Positions 45,050 to 56,021 of a stretch of DNA of 64,000 nt are shown here, piece after piece. Source of the DNA: Epiperipatus broadwayi. Its lineage: Eukaryota; Onychophora; Udeonychophora; Euonychophora; Peripatidae. The DNA lies in contig JAQFVV010006199.1 of NCBI GenBank assembly GCA_028023455.1, forward strand, positions 8,010,972-8,074,971, given 5' to 3'. Under the pieces are notes generated by a model that was not told the origin of the DNA, made no database searches, and worked only from the letters and a program-made list of their open reading frames with translations. The position numbers and the translations under genes were made by a program. Each line of letters opens with the position of its first letter. The first letter of the stretch is position 1.

Positions 45050-46564
45050 AAAAAATTCTAAGCTTAATTGGAACTTAAAAAAATGTTTTAACATCCAAGA
45101 TTGGGACCTACTTATATAAGGGCATGGCAGACTGATATAGTAGACAACAGTCCAAAGTCTATTACATGTATACTTTAGCACTAAATAACAGTTGGCATCG
45201 AATCTATATGAGTATGTAATTCAGGAAAATCAGCTAAGCAAAATGCTTCAACAATCAGGTGTTAGAAGATATTTAATCATTTAAATTTATTTTGATCTCT
45301 TTATATTCATATCAATATATATAACATTTATAATGTTAATAACTATATGCAAAAAAAATAATAATAATTACTTAATTTTTTTTTTATATATTTCTATTTA
45401 CTATAATCACAATATTTGCAAAAAATAAATAATTTCTAACTATACTTCACACTTGTTTGTTTATTAGTTTCCATAGTGAATTAAAATGTTTCCAGTCATT
45501 GTTAGAAAATGACAACCAGTCATTTGATCTTCAACTTGAGTTTTCTTTGATACTGTAATAGTGATTCAAAATATCGGCCAAAGTTCTGTTTCAAGGCCCA
45601 TGAAGAAATGAAAAAGTTTGTTTCCTAATAATATGGTAATCAAAACTATTTCTACGTATTTATTGTTTTCTTTATCTAGTTTTATTTATTCGCTGGAGTG
45701 TCTAATATAAGTGAGCATGTGCGCTATTTATTTAAATGCAAAAAAAAAAAACAACACATTTTTATGCGCATTTGATCGATATTTTTTGATAACTAAATTA
45801 TGTTTAAAATAGATACATTTAAATTAAGATTTTTATCAACTTTAATACATTAATATTTGTTTATATACGTTTACAGTTAATTATCAAAATTTGTTATCGA
45901 AAAGGGAAAAAGAATGCAAACTTTAATTTTTTCTTTGCACTTTTGATTGTATTACTTGCATTTTTCTTAAATTAAGGATTCTTTTTATTATGCAGTATAT
46001 ATGCTGCATGCAAAACAGTATATCATATTTCAATTTGTCCAGATTGTAAATTAATTCAAATTTTCATTTAAAAAATAATAATTGATATATGTCTGAATTG
46101 TTTACTATGAGAAAAATATTATAAATTGATAAAAGCTAAAATTTTTTAGGGGTTTTTAAAAGTTGTAAATCGTATTTTTAAAAAAAATTACTATACTTTA
46201 TAGATATTTTCATTTTTCTTTAAATGTGCCTTTTTTGCTGGAAGGCATGTTTAATGTTAGCATTTTTCTAACAATTAGCTCTCAGTGTAGCAATAAACAT
46301 TTTTACTACAAATGTGGGCTTCTGGTCTAAAAACAAGGCACTATAGTGTGATTATCTGGTATTGTATGTGTGCTGTCTAACAGTAAGCAGAGTGGAAAAA
46401 ATAAGCAGGAATATGAAAGTTCTTACCCTCTACATCTATGACAAATGATGTAAGGATACATTGCTGGGTATCAGAAATGTAAAATGTGTCACACATACAG
46501 CTATGTGTACATGCTGTATATGCTTCATCTTTGTCTGAAGGTTTGTAATGATGGTATATTATAA
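45050..46564. other. AT-rich non-coding stretch
   Basis: Nothing recognisable. A less AT-rich patch at about 45470-45610 is open in one plus-strand frame for ~30 codons but has no domain I know. Confidence 0.5.
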
Positions 46565-46849
46565 GATGTGATACATTGGACTATTTCCATCATTTATGAG
46601 TGAATGTTGAATGCATAGAAAATTTTAAATTATTTAAACTTTCCAAATACAAACAACTTGTTAGTAATAACACACAAATAGACGAATACAGGTTAATAAT
46701 TATTTTGAGAAGTATTATTCTCCACTCTTCTTCAGGTGTTGCTGACCTATATGCACAGTGACAATATTCCCTTAGAAGTTGAACTCGCACCTTTAGATTC
46801 TTAAATATCGAACTTAGGGAAAACACTCTACCAACTGAGTTTGATAGAA

Positions 46850-46917
46850 TAGCTCAGTTGGTAGAGCGTTTGCCTTAAATTTGATATTCAAGAATCTAAA
46901 GGTGCGAGTTCAATTTC
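46850..46917 (+). promoter_or_regulatory. Pol III-type A and B boxes
   Basis: TAGCTCAGTTGG at 46850-46861 is an excellent A box; GAGTTCAATTTC at 46906-46917 is a fair B box. The ~44-base gap is longer than in most tRNAs, so the parent tRNA may have had an intron or long variable arm, or the head has an insertion. Confidence 0.65.
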
Positions 46918-46950
46918 TAAGTGAATATTGTCACTGTGCATATAGGCCAG

Positions 46951-46994
46951 CAACACCTGAAGAAAAGTGGAGAATAATACTACTTGAAACGTTG
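46951..46994 (+). ncRNA. Hammerhead-like hairpin with GAAACGTTG
   Basis: CAAC (46951-46954) and GTTG (46991-46994) enclose CTGAAGA, a stem AAGT/ACTT and GAAAC. The arrangement 'CTGA.GA - stem - GAAAC' resembles the conserved core of hammerhead ribozymes reported in Penelope-like terminal repeats, and the same GAAACGTTG occurs in the Penelope copies at 20.2-27.9 kb. The core is not canonical (CTGATGA expected), so self-cleavage is uncertain. The left copy has lost GAAAC. Confidence 0.4.
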
Positions 46995-47135
46995 TGTAAT
47001 TACTAACCTATATTGTCTATTTGTGTGTTATTACTAACAAGTTGTTTGTATTTGGAAAGTTTAAATAAAGTTTAAATTTTCTATACATTCAACATTCATT
47101 CATAAATGATGGAAATAGTCCAACATATCACATTT

Positions 47136-49609
47136 TGTATATGCTTCATGTATTAAAAGAATTAAGATGTTGGAAACTAATTTTTTTTAATAGTTGCCAA
47201 TTGAAATTGCAGATATAGAGATTGCAATACAGGCAGACTGCTATACTATATTTAAACCAAGCAAAAACCCTTGATCAATAATAATAGTTTGCTATTACTT
47301 GAACTTTTAACATATTTTACTTTAATTGTCAATTTTAGAATTATGTTATAAATTTGAATAAATTTTTATAGACTTGTCAGTGCTTTCCATCTAAATTATT
47401 CTGATATTCAAGATGGATCAAAAAAGAATGCTTATGTTATCAAATGTTTATCTAAGAAATTTACTGAAATATTTGAGAGCAGGAGTAGAGTGTGGCATGA
47501 AAATGTTGTTAGTTTTTAAGTACTTTAATTATGTAATTAAGAGCTAATGTCTCTTCTCCGTATCTAAATTTTTTAATATTTGTTTTTAGATGCAATCTTG
47601 TCATACATATGTAGATTTATGTATATACACACACTGTATCATATTCCATGTACCAATGACAGGATGTAAATCTCTGATTTTAATTCAATATTTTAATCCA
47701 TAGCCCTTTTTTCTCTCATTATGCCAGTGAACTTTCTTATTTTATCTTTTTATCTCACATGTGATCTCTTTACAAGTCTTTTAATCTTTGGGAATCCAAT
47801 TTATAATTTCATTGTTTATCTTTTTTAGCATCAATATGCTTAACCCAGTTTCATTTTACCCTCTTAATAATTTTTTTGCTACATATTGTTTTTTTTTTTT
47901 AGTAGAAAGTTTACAATTTTTTTTAACCATTAATAAAATTTTGGAAATGAAATCATCCTCCTATACATAGTTATCAGTATTACTTTAATCACTGTCATTA
48001 CTGTTATGTGTTTGATGCACTTGAAAGCTTTAATATTAGCACATATATGTCAAAAGTTTTTCCAGAATATAAAAATTCAATACCATAAGACATTCATACT
48101 TATATTTACTGTTCATACTTATCTGCGCTTTTGGAGTTTGTGTTATTTATATGTGACCTACTACATTTTAAGCTCAACTTGTTTATTTGAGTCCAAAATT
48201 CTATGTAAATAGTTTGTAAAAATCTTAATAAATATTTTATATAAACTGATATTAGGTTTATTATTCCTGATATCTTTTTTAAACTTAATATTAATATAGT
48301 ATCAATTTTGCATTATTCTAGTTATCTGATATATCATCATTTAAGAACTTTGCCAACAACTTATTTTTTCACATTTTTTTTATTTAAAATAATAGATTCC
48401 AACATTTTCTTACTCATTTGCATTCTTCATAGGTTGAATTGTATATCCTAGTTTTCATTTAAAATGTGAGGGATTTCAAAATGATATTATTATTGTATGA
48501 GTTATGTGTTCTTGGTTTTTATAACTATAATTTTTTGTCGAGTTCTTCTAGAGAACTCATATTACCCTTGTTTTCTTTAGTTATCATACTATGTGTTCTT
48601 TTATATTGCTGAAATAAGTTCACAATACTAAGATATTTTCTATCTTTTAATTTTTATTCCCTTCTATATCTTTATTTGTCATTTCACAATTATGTTTTTT
48701 TTTTTGTTTTAACTTAATCTTTAAATGTATAACTTTTATTTTATATAACCTTAATAATGAATTATCATATTTTAGATGAATATGTCAATGGTAATATTAA
48801 CTATTTATTAAATTAGCCCATATATATAAAGATATCACTAGTTTGAAGGAAAATAATATTTAGATTTTCAAATTTATATATATATATATTTTAAAAGGGA
48901 AGTTAAAGTGACATGTAAAAAAAAAAAAAGAAGTTAAATAATACAGTGCATGTTTTGAGTTCAGAATAATAAGTATATGGATCTATAATTGAATTTAAAG
49001 TCTACATCTAAGCTAATAATATAACAGTCTCTAGCCTAATACATAGTTATTAATAGAAAATTTAATTAAAAGTTGATAATCATCATTAAAGTTATAAAAG
49101 AGTTGTTGTATATTTGCAGATTAAAGTGTTACAAAATATGATGGATAAATAATAAGCAATGATGAAGACATTTGAGAGAGTTTGATGATCTGGACTAATT
49201 AATAAAATGGAATATTTGGGAATCACTTGTCTTTTTCTAATGTCAGCATTCATTTGTTTGAAAGAGAGTATTATTTAGCAGAAAAATTTCAAATATATAT
49301 AATACAGAATACATGTTTCTTACTTTTTTCTAAACTTGTATTTTTACTTTCCTCCATATATTGTTTTGTTTAAATTGAAAATTTCTAATCAGATTCTGCT
49401 CTTTTTATTTGTTTAGTTATTTTTAATAACATATGTTTTTTCTTTATTGATCTTATGTAAGTCCGAGTAATCTTCAAATTTTATCAATATTCTTTTAAAA
49501 TGATTTATATGTTCTAAACACTGGAATATTTATGAAGATTAGGAATATATATCAACTATTAGCATTTTTTTTTTCTAAATAGATTTCATTCCTTCAGCCT
49601 TTCAGAAAC
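47136..49609. other. AT-rich non-coding stretch
   Basis: No supported gene. The segment 49000-49135 belongs to the dispersed pair noted separately. Confidence 0.55.
49000..49135. repeat. Dispersed repeat, partner at about 60640-60775
   Basis: Both contain AGCTAATAATA, CTAATA.ATAGTTATT and ATCATCATTAAAGTT followed by AAGAGTTGT..., in the same order and orientation, with considerable divergence. Confidence 0.5.
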
Positions 49610-49626
49610 ACGTATCTTATGATAAT

Positions 49627-50240
49627 ATGTGTAAGAGATTGTGATCTGGATCTATTGGTGAGTGCTGGTTAAGTACAAAATGTGAAACTTTGGTATTATG
49701 TGTATTTTTCATGTCTTTGGTGATATATTTATGATTACACCCTTTCACAAGGTTTTAAAAATGAATAGAAACCAGTCCCTACCCTGAATTAAAGTGTTGT
49801 AATGAAAGTAACACTATAAAAATATTATTCATTAAGTGGATAATCTCGTTTAATGAATGACTAATAAAAATTATATACTTCCATTAAGCGGATTGTGTTG
49901 TGAGGGTAGTAAGTTTGATACATCAGTTATACTGTAGTAATTGGCTATCTATATATAGTGAACAATGATCAATTTATGTGTGAAAGATTGTGATCTGGTC
50001 CAACTGATTAGTGCTGGTTAAGCATGAAATGGATTATATGTCTTTTTTACATCTCTTTGATCATATGTTTATGATTATACACCTCTACAAGATGTTAAAA
50101 GTGGATTAAAAACCCAGTCTCTACCTTGAATGGAAGTGGCATAGTGAAAGTTACACTACAGAAATATCATTCATTAAGTGGGTAATCTCTAGTCTAATGA
50201 ATGACTAATAAAAATTATTTATTAAGAAGTTTACTGCCTA
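49627..50240 (+). repeat. Two tandem copies of a ~350-bp repeat
   Basis: Unit 1 from about 49627 and unit 2 from about 49975 share GATTGTGATCTGG, a GTGCTGGTTAAG block, CAGTC.CTACC.TGAA, CATTCATTAAGTGG and TAATGAATGACTAATAAAAA. A third partial copy lies at 18145-18240. Confidence 0.75.
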
Positions 50241-50630
50241 GAGCTCCAATTTCTAAAAAAAACCAGTCCCTTGCTAAAATATTATCAGTGAACTATACAT
50301 TCAGATAATTTTTCTATATTTGTTTTTACTTTGTTTTATTATTATTATTATGAATGTAAAATGCATATTTTTTCTGTTTTACCTTTATATGATTGCTTCC
50401 ATACCATGTATGTACTGTTTGGATTTAATTGTAAATAAATAAATCATAATGTAGAGTTTTCTTTTCTCAGCAGATTTCATAAATCTATATCTCTTCATTA
50501 TCTATTGCACTTTCTTTCAAATATTTTTACTACCTAAAACTATTATTTTAATATTAAAATGCTCTTTGTTAGTGAAATACTGATCTGCAATATAATGCCA
50601 GCTATTCTCAATTGTGAGAGTCATGTATAT
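50241..50630. other. AT-rich non-coding stretch
   Basis: Nothing recognisable. Confidence 0.5.
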
Positions 50631-50710
50631 CATAGCTAAGTGTTTTTAATCCATTTAGTTAAGAAAAGTATATAGCTAAGTGTTCTTAATCCATTTAGTT
50701 AAGAAAAGTA
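50631..50710. repeat. 40-bp tandem duplication beside the LTR element
   Basis: ATAGCTAAGTGTT.TTAATCCA begins at 50632 and at 50672; the copies differ at about two positions. The LTR element starts 8 bases after the second copy. Confidence 0.85.
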
Positions 50711-51214
50711 TATATATTGTAACCGGACCCCCATACAACCGTTTTATTACGTCAGTTGAAACAATTTTCTGATGAGCATGCTGTAGGAAGGAACTATCAA
50801 TTGACATTCCTAATGCAGATGTTAATGCCTCCTACAATAATATTTCCTGCTCATCAGAGGATGTAGTACCATAGAGACTGGGAACATCTAAATATTTATA
50901 TGTTTGGTTTCTCAAAAAGCGCCATTAGAGTTCCATCTCACTACAACCTGACTGGCCTAGGTCTAGTTATGTCAGACGTAGCTCAGAAAGCACGAGATTC
51001 TCATGAACAAGTGCTATAACTGATGAGTGATGCAATAAAACAAAACAGAATTGGACAACTGGATAACCAATTTAATTTTTAGTAACAACAAAAAAAAAAT
51101 TATTAAATAACAATTAATTTGCAATTTCTAACGAAGTTCATTTCTATCCACATGATAATTCATCTTCATTTTTACTTATGAAAGAGCTAGAAGCAGTTCT
51201 CTTTTTTTTATTAA

Positions 51215-51660
51215 TAGTTCATTTACAAGTTCATTTATGAGAAGACGTTTGGAAACAGTCTAATTCAACAATAGTTCATTTTTGAATTCCTTTATGAGAA
51301 GAAGCTTGGAAATATTCTAATTCAACAATAGTTCATTTTGAATTCATTTATGAGAAGAAGCTTGGAAATATTCTAATTCAACTATAGTTCATTTTGAATC
51401 CATTTATGAGAAGAAGCTTGGAAATATTCTAATTCAACAATAGTTCATTTTGAATTCATTTATGAGAAGAAGCTTGGAAATATTCTAATTCAACAATAGT
51501 TCATTTTGAATTCATTTATGAGAAGAAGCTTGGAAATATTCTAATTCAACAATAGTTCATTTTGGCTTCATTTATGAGAAGAAGCTTGGAAATATTCTAA
51601 TTCAACAATAGTTCATTTTGAATTCATTTATGAGAAGAAGCTTGGAAATATTCTAATTCA
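51215..51660. repeat. LTR tandem array 1, ~56-bp unit
   Basis: About eight copies of a unit containing AATAGTTCATTTTGAATTC, ATGAGAAGAAGCTTGG and AAATATTCTAATTCAAC. Confidence 0.9.
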
Positions 51661-52395
51661 ACAATAATTCATTTTGGCTTCATTTATGATAAGAACGTTA
51701 GAAGCAGTCAAGCATTTATGGTTTATACAATAATTCATTTTGAATTCATTTAAGAGAAGAACCTTAGAAGCAGTCAAGCATTTATGGTTTATACAATAAT
51801 TCATTTTGAATTCATTTATGTGAAGAAGCTTGGAAGCAGTCAAGCATTTATGGTTTATACAATAATTCATTTTGAATTCATTTAAGTGAAGAACCTTAGA
51901 AGCAGTCAAGCATTTATAGTTTATACAATAATTCATTTTGAATTCATTTAAGAGAAGAACCTTAGAAGCAGTCAAGCATTTATGGTTTATACAATAATTC
52001 ATTTTGAATTCATTTAAGAGAAGAACCTTAGAAGCAGTCAAGCATTTACAGTTTATACAATAATTCATTTTGAATTCATTTAAGAGAAGAACCTTAGAAG
52101 CAGTCAAGCATTTATGGTTTATACAATAATTCATTTTGAATTCATTTATGTGAAGAACCTTAGAAGCAGTCAAGCATTTATGGTTTATACAATAATTCAT
52201 TTTGAATTCATTTATGTGAAGAAGCTTGGAAGTATTCTAATTCAACAATAGTTCATTTTGGCTTCATTTATGATAAGAACCTTAGAAGCAGTCAAGCATT
52301 TATGGTTTATACAATAATTCATTTTGAATTCATTTAAGAGAAGAACCTTAGAAGCAGTCAAGCATTTATGGTTTATACAATAATTTCATTATTTT
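51661..52395. repeat. LTR tandem array 2, 66-bp unit
   Basis: About eleven copies of a related but longer unit with GAACCTTAGAAGCAGTCAAG and CATTTATGGTTTATACAATA. One array-1-type unit is embedded near 52205-52262. Because 66 is divisible by three, the minus strand reads as a 22-residue repeat with no sign of being a real protein. Confidence 0.9.
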
Positions 52396-52435
52396 ATGAA
52401 TTATTATTGATTGGTAAACATTTAAACTCAGCAAT

Positions 52436-52720
52436 TCTTGGTTTGTGGAGCATTTATCATTTGGTAATCGAAGCATTTATAATTTAGTCAAATATAAAAG
52501 TATATTCATACACATAAACTCTGTTTGGCTTGTGGAGCATTTATAATTTAGTCAAATATAAAAGTATATTCATATACATAAATTCTGTTTGGCTTGTGGA
52601 GCATTTATCATTTAGTAATTAAAGCATTTCTAATTTAGTCAAATATAAAAGTATATTCATACACATAAGCTCTGTTACATTACCCAGATAGAAGTAATAT
52701 GCAATTAAAGCATTTCTAAT
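52436..52720. repeat. LTR tandem array 3, ~64-bp unit
   Basis: Repeated GTCAAATATAAAAGTATATT, CATAAA.TCTGTTTGGCTTG and TGTGGAGCATTTAT blocks, three or so units with an irregular insertion. Confidence 0.8.
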
Positions 52721-52724
52721 CCAT

Positions 52725-53060
52725 ATAGTAAATATGTTCAAATATTTTTATAAATAAATTTGCATATAGCTATTTCATAACTTCATTTTATAACGTATGA
52801 TAAATATGTTCTAATATTTTACAAAATAAATTCTACATAATTATTTCATAACTTCACTTTATAACGTATGATAAAGATGTTTTAATATTTTATAAAACAA
52901 ATTCTATGTAATTATTTCATAACTTCACTTTATAACGTATGATAAAGATGTCTTAATATTTTATTAAACGAAACGTATGCAACCGTTTCATAACTTCACT
53001 TCATAACATATGATAAAAATGTTTTAATATTTTATAAAAATAATTTTTATGTAGATATTT
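52725..53060. repeat. LTR tandem array 4, ~70-bp unit
   Basis: Four or five copies built from TTTCATAACTTCA.TTTATAA, CGTATGATAAAGATGT and TTAATATTTTATAAAA. Confidence 0.85.
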
Positions 53061-53692
53061 CATGATGTCAATTTATAATTTATGGTAAAGATGTCTAAAC
53101 ATTCCTATAACATAATTACCTTCCAGTTTTGCAGTCTAGTTTACTCAAAAGAAGACGGGTTATTTCATCTATGGAAAGTCATGGCACAGCGTGGAGAGAG
53201 TGAAGCCGCTAATTTACCCCATTGTCATTATAATTCCTCTAGCAAAGCTTTCTTTTTCCATTTTCACGTTTTGTTAAAGCTATATTTTAATGTGTCAAAA
53301 GAATTAAGTAATACACTTTTTTTAAAAAAAAAATTTAATATGTTCTGCCTCTCTGTGTAAGACGAGAAAGAAAAAAAAAGTTCTTTTCTTCCGACGACGT
53401 GCCTAATTTGAATACTGCCTCAGTTTAACCCAAGTATCTTTTCTTTTTTTCTTTTTAATGATTGGATAATTAATTTCTTTTTTTTTTTTATTGAGACAGA
53501 TAAAAAAAAAAAAAATAAGATGACATAACATTTTATTCAAATCCATCAGTCACAAAATTAAAAATATGATTTTTTTTTTTAACAATTCACAGCTTTTATT
53601 TCATTCCCAATTAGACTGAATCACGCTAGACATTTTTAAATGGGGGGGGGAATCTTTTGAATATTTATATGAGGAACAGCATATCTGTTTCA

Positions 53693-53706
53693 TTACCCCT
53701 CACCAA
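53693..53706 (-). promoter_or_regulatory. Polypurine tract of the LTR element
   Basis: On the minus strand TTGGTGAGGGGTAA lies immediately before the 3' LTR start (TGAAACAG). A short purine run here primes plus-strand synthesis in LTR elements. Confidence 0.7.
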
Positions 53707-54289
53707 ATTTTGGGATGAAATCGCCTGGAAGTACGATTTCATTCCATATACTATACCCATTATTTCTCAGTACTGCCTGGTTTTAGATATGCTGATGAAT
53801 GGGTAAGATGAGCTGGAAAAGTGAATGCATGAACTATGGCCTCCAATGCCAGGATAAGTAGACGGCCAAGCACAAACTACCAGCATGCACCGCCCCATGA
53901 CGTCACGAGAAAATATCTCATTTTTAAGCACTACCTCTCTTGTACCTAGAAGTATCATCCAACCAAGAATAGGAGCCAGAGAAAAAAAAACAATTTGGCA
54001 CTCAGCCAACCCTGCTCAGCTTCGGTGAGTCTTAGGGGCTATCATTTGGCCTATCCATGAGACCAAGGCCTATACATGAGACCTATATATACGCACTGCT
54101 GGACTACTCTTGGAGTACAACATCCAGGTCTGGATAGTGCCGAGCATATACTTTGGAGCATCATAACACAATGCATCCAAGCAGCTCCGCTCAATCATCC
54201 ACCATCTCAACATGAAAAACACAAGTTCATGCATCACTACATCACACTCACAAACCCTTTCTCATCAGCTATCTCTATTTTATTCTGAA
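53707..54289. other. Internal non-coding part of the LTR element, with 5S rRNA-like segment
   Basis: No open frame of substance. On the minus strand about 53999-54031 reads CTCACCGAAGCTGAGCAGGG then TTGGCTGAGTGCC. This resembles the internal control region of 5S rRNA (CACCGAAG.T.AGCA.) but does not extend to a full gene. Confidence 0.4.
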
Positions 54290-54706
54290 TTATAATTGCA
54301 ACTTGGTTTGGGGAGACTGAGGATCATGATCAGTTCTCCTATAGTCCTCTTTTATATTATGAGGTGACATACTTGTGGATTGTCTTTTTGTTGAAAATTT
54401 ATCATGTTTAACATTACTGTGGTGTCTTGCTTCTTCACTTCTGTATTTTCTTTGGAGATCCTTATTACTGTTTGATCTTCTAATTATACGCGTCCGATAT
54501 GGACCATGAACACCATCTGTGGATTTTTTTTTGTTCCTCTTCCATGGTGGTACTTCATTTTTACATGAAAGTTTCTTTTTAAATGGTTCTTCTGCCATAG
54601 TAATTATTTTTTTGGTATTTGTAAAGGTTTCTTGTTGTTTAATTTCTTTCACACTGATATATCCCGAGTTTTCAGATTCTTTTTTGGTGTTTTTCCTGCT
54701 AAGCAA
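54290..54706 (-). CDS. Basic hypothetical protein of the LTR element
   Basis: 138 residues, strongly basic and polar: KKKLSCKNEVPPWKRNKKK around 44-62 and RTRIIRRSNSNKDLQRKYRS around 72-91. Its place downstream of the gag-like frame and its charge would suit a nucleic-acid-binding tail of Gag, but it has no CCHC knuckle. Family unknown; it may also be a frame remnant. Confidence 0.4.
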   Translation of the reverse strand: MLSRKNTKKESENSGYISVKEIKQQETFTNTKKIITMAEEPFKKKLSCKNEVPPWKRNKKKSTDGVHGPYRTRIIRRSNSNKDLQRKYRSEEARHHSNVKHDKFSTKRQSTSMSPHNIKEDYRRTDHDPQSPQTKLQL

Positions 54707-55322
54707 CTATATTTTTAATAACTGTCTTTATATATTTTTTTTGTCTCATTTTTGATTTGAGTTTATTAAGTTTGTTTATAATTTTTATATATGGCTAGAA
54801 CTAACCCTTTTCTTCCATTTGGTTTCTTTCTCTTCTCCTTTGCTATTCATAGCTATATCAAATTTTCTAAACTTTTCTTCTATATTGGACGTCCTTTGTT
54901 ATATTTTGATTATGTTCATTTTCCGTTTTCATCTTCTTGAAGATAGAAGATTTTAATCTTGCTTTATTAGATTCATTTTCTCCATTTGAAACTCTTTTAC
55001 TGTATTTGATACAATTTTATTCTCAGCTTCTTATATGTGTTTCTTTATTTTCATTTTAGAGATATATTCCATAATCAAGTTTTCCTGAAGGTAGACTGAC
55101 AATTTCAAGATCACTCTTTGTAATTTCAATTTCTTCCTTTTAACAATCTCAAATTTTGTTCATCAGTAATAGGATATTCAATTTGTGTTCCTTTAAAATA
55201 TGTTTGGTTGGGAATTCCAAAGTTTCCTCCTCATCCAATTTTTTAGACTAATTATTTCCTTTATCAACTGGTTGAACTTTTCATTTTGATTTTCACTGCT
55301 TCCATAATTTGTTTTCTATTCT

Positions 55323-55706
55323 TTGGTTTGCTTCTATTGCTTGCTTGTTATCTTCTTCTCTTTGCTTATCTCTTTTTTGGTTATCTTCTTCTCTCTGTTT
55401 AATATCTTCTTCTCTTTACTTATCTCTTTTTTGGTTATCTTCTTCTCTCTGTTTAATATCTTCTTCTCTTTGCTTATCTCTTTTTTGGTTATCTTCTTCT
55501 CTCTGTTTAATATCTTCTTCTCTTTGCTTATCTCTTTTCTTTTGGTCTGCTTTTATAATTTCCAATAACTGGGCTAATGTAGACGTCTCCCCTGTTTTCT
55601 CTGATTCCTCATCTGCTTTAGCTTCTTGTTTATCTTCTTTCTCAGGAGGATCCTCTATGCTTTCTGTATTCATCATTTTTTTTGTTTTTGATCTGGTTTT
55701 CATCAA
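55323..55706 (-). pseudogene. Gag-like N-terminal region with coiled-coil repeat, nonsense-broken
   Basis: Starts at an ATG (55706). After an acidic segment, LAQLLEIIKADQKKRDKQRE leads into an 18-residue repeat, (R)DKQREEDIKQREEDNQK, present about 3.5 times (54-bp DNA units). The pattern strongly predicts a charged coiled coil. N-terminal acidic stretch plus LAQLLE plus coiled coil is a common start for Gag of LTR retrotransposons. A stop (TAA at 55416-55418) sits exactly where other units have CAA, a single C-to-T change. The same frame continues past it through further units to IEANQRIENKLWKQ. More remnants lie toward 55160 (for example GIPNQTYFKGTQIEYP). Confidence 0.6.
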
Positions 55707-55930
55707 TATTTTATTCTAGTTTAGTGGTATTTTTTTATTTCAACTTTATTAAGTTTCTCCATCCACACCATGACTTTACTCATCTTCTTTGAAATGTTTC
55801 ATTCTTTATGCCATTCTTTTTTGTGTTGTTTTTCTTTTAAACTTTCATTTTCCATCCTTCCTGAGCAAATTACATCACTACATCATATCACTGTTCATAT
55901 CGAGATCGTGATCTGCTTATGCCTATGAGT

Positions 55931-56001
55931 AGGCTAGCTAGATCGGAACTCACAGTAGGGTGGCAAATTAACCGGTCTATGAGTATGCTAGCCAGATAAG
56001 G
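55931..56001. repeat. Short duplicated leader beside the primer-binding site
   Basis: CTATGAGTA.GCTAGC.AGAT followed by CTCACAGTAGGG occurs at 55921-55958 and again at 55977-56014. The left copy has AGATCGGAA where the right has AGATAAGGC. Confidence 0.7.
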
Positions 56002-56019
56002 CCTCACAGTAGGGCGCCA
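56002..56019 (-). promoter_or_regulatory. Primer-binding site
   Basis: On the minus strand TGGCGCCCTACTGTGAGG starts two bases after the 5' LTR end (...GTTACA). TGG at its start complements a tRNA CCA end, and TGGCGCC is a common primer-binding start. I have not assigned the tRNA. Confidence 0.75.
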
Positions 56020-56021
56020 AA

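Larger units (their letters stand above)
46565..47135. mobile_element. Head-to-head dimer of a tRNA-headed short element
   Basis: Two ~280-bp copies meet at their heads: the left copy (46565-46839) on the minus strand, the right (46853-47135) on the plus, separated by 13 nt. Each reads A box (CTCAGTTGGTAGAG), B box (GTGCGAGTTCAA), a body starting GAATATTGTCACTGTGCATATAGG, a CTGAAGAA hairpin, and a tail ending in CATAAATGATGGAAATAGTCCAA. This is seen directly; identification as a Pol III-driven SINE is inference. Confidence 0.75.
50718..53692 (-). repeat. 3' LTR (2975 bp)
   Basis: Begins TGTAACCGG and ends CTGTTTCA on the plus strand (reverse complement starts TGAAACAG). It contains four successive tandem arrays with different units (see separate entries) and an A/T/G-homopolymer-rich end. 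The 180-residue minus-strand frame at 51658-52200 is just the 66-bp array read through. Confidence 0.88.

Noticed and set aside
50768-50870. CTGATGAG...CTCATCAG inverted words near the LTR end as a ribozyme
   Set aside because: The two words pair with each other, but no stem II-GAAAC arrangement follows on either strand.
51658-52200. 180-residue minus-strand ORF made of a 22-residue repeat
   Set aside because: It is the 66-bp minisatellite of the LTR read in one of its frames; the other LTR does not preserve it.
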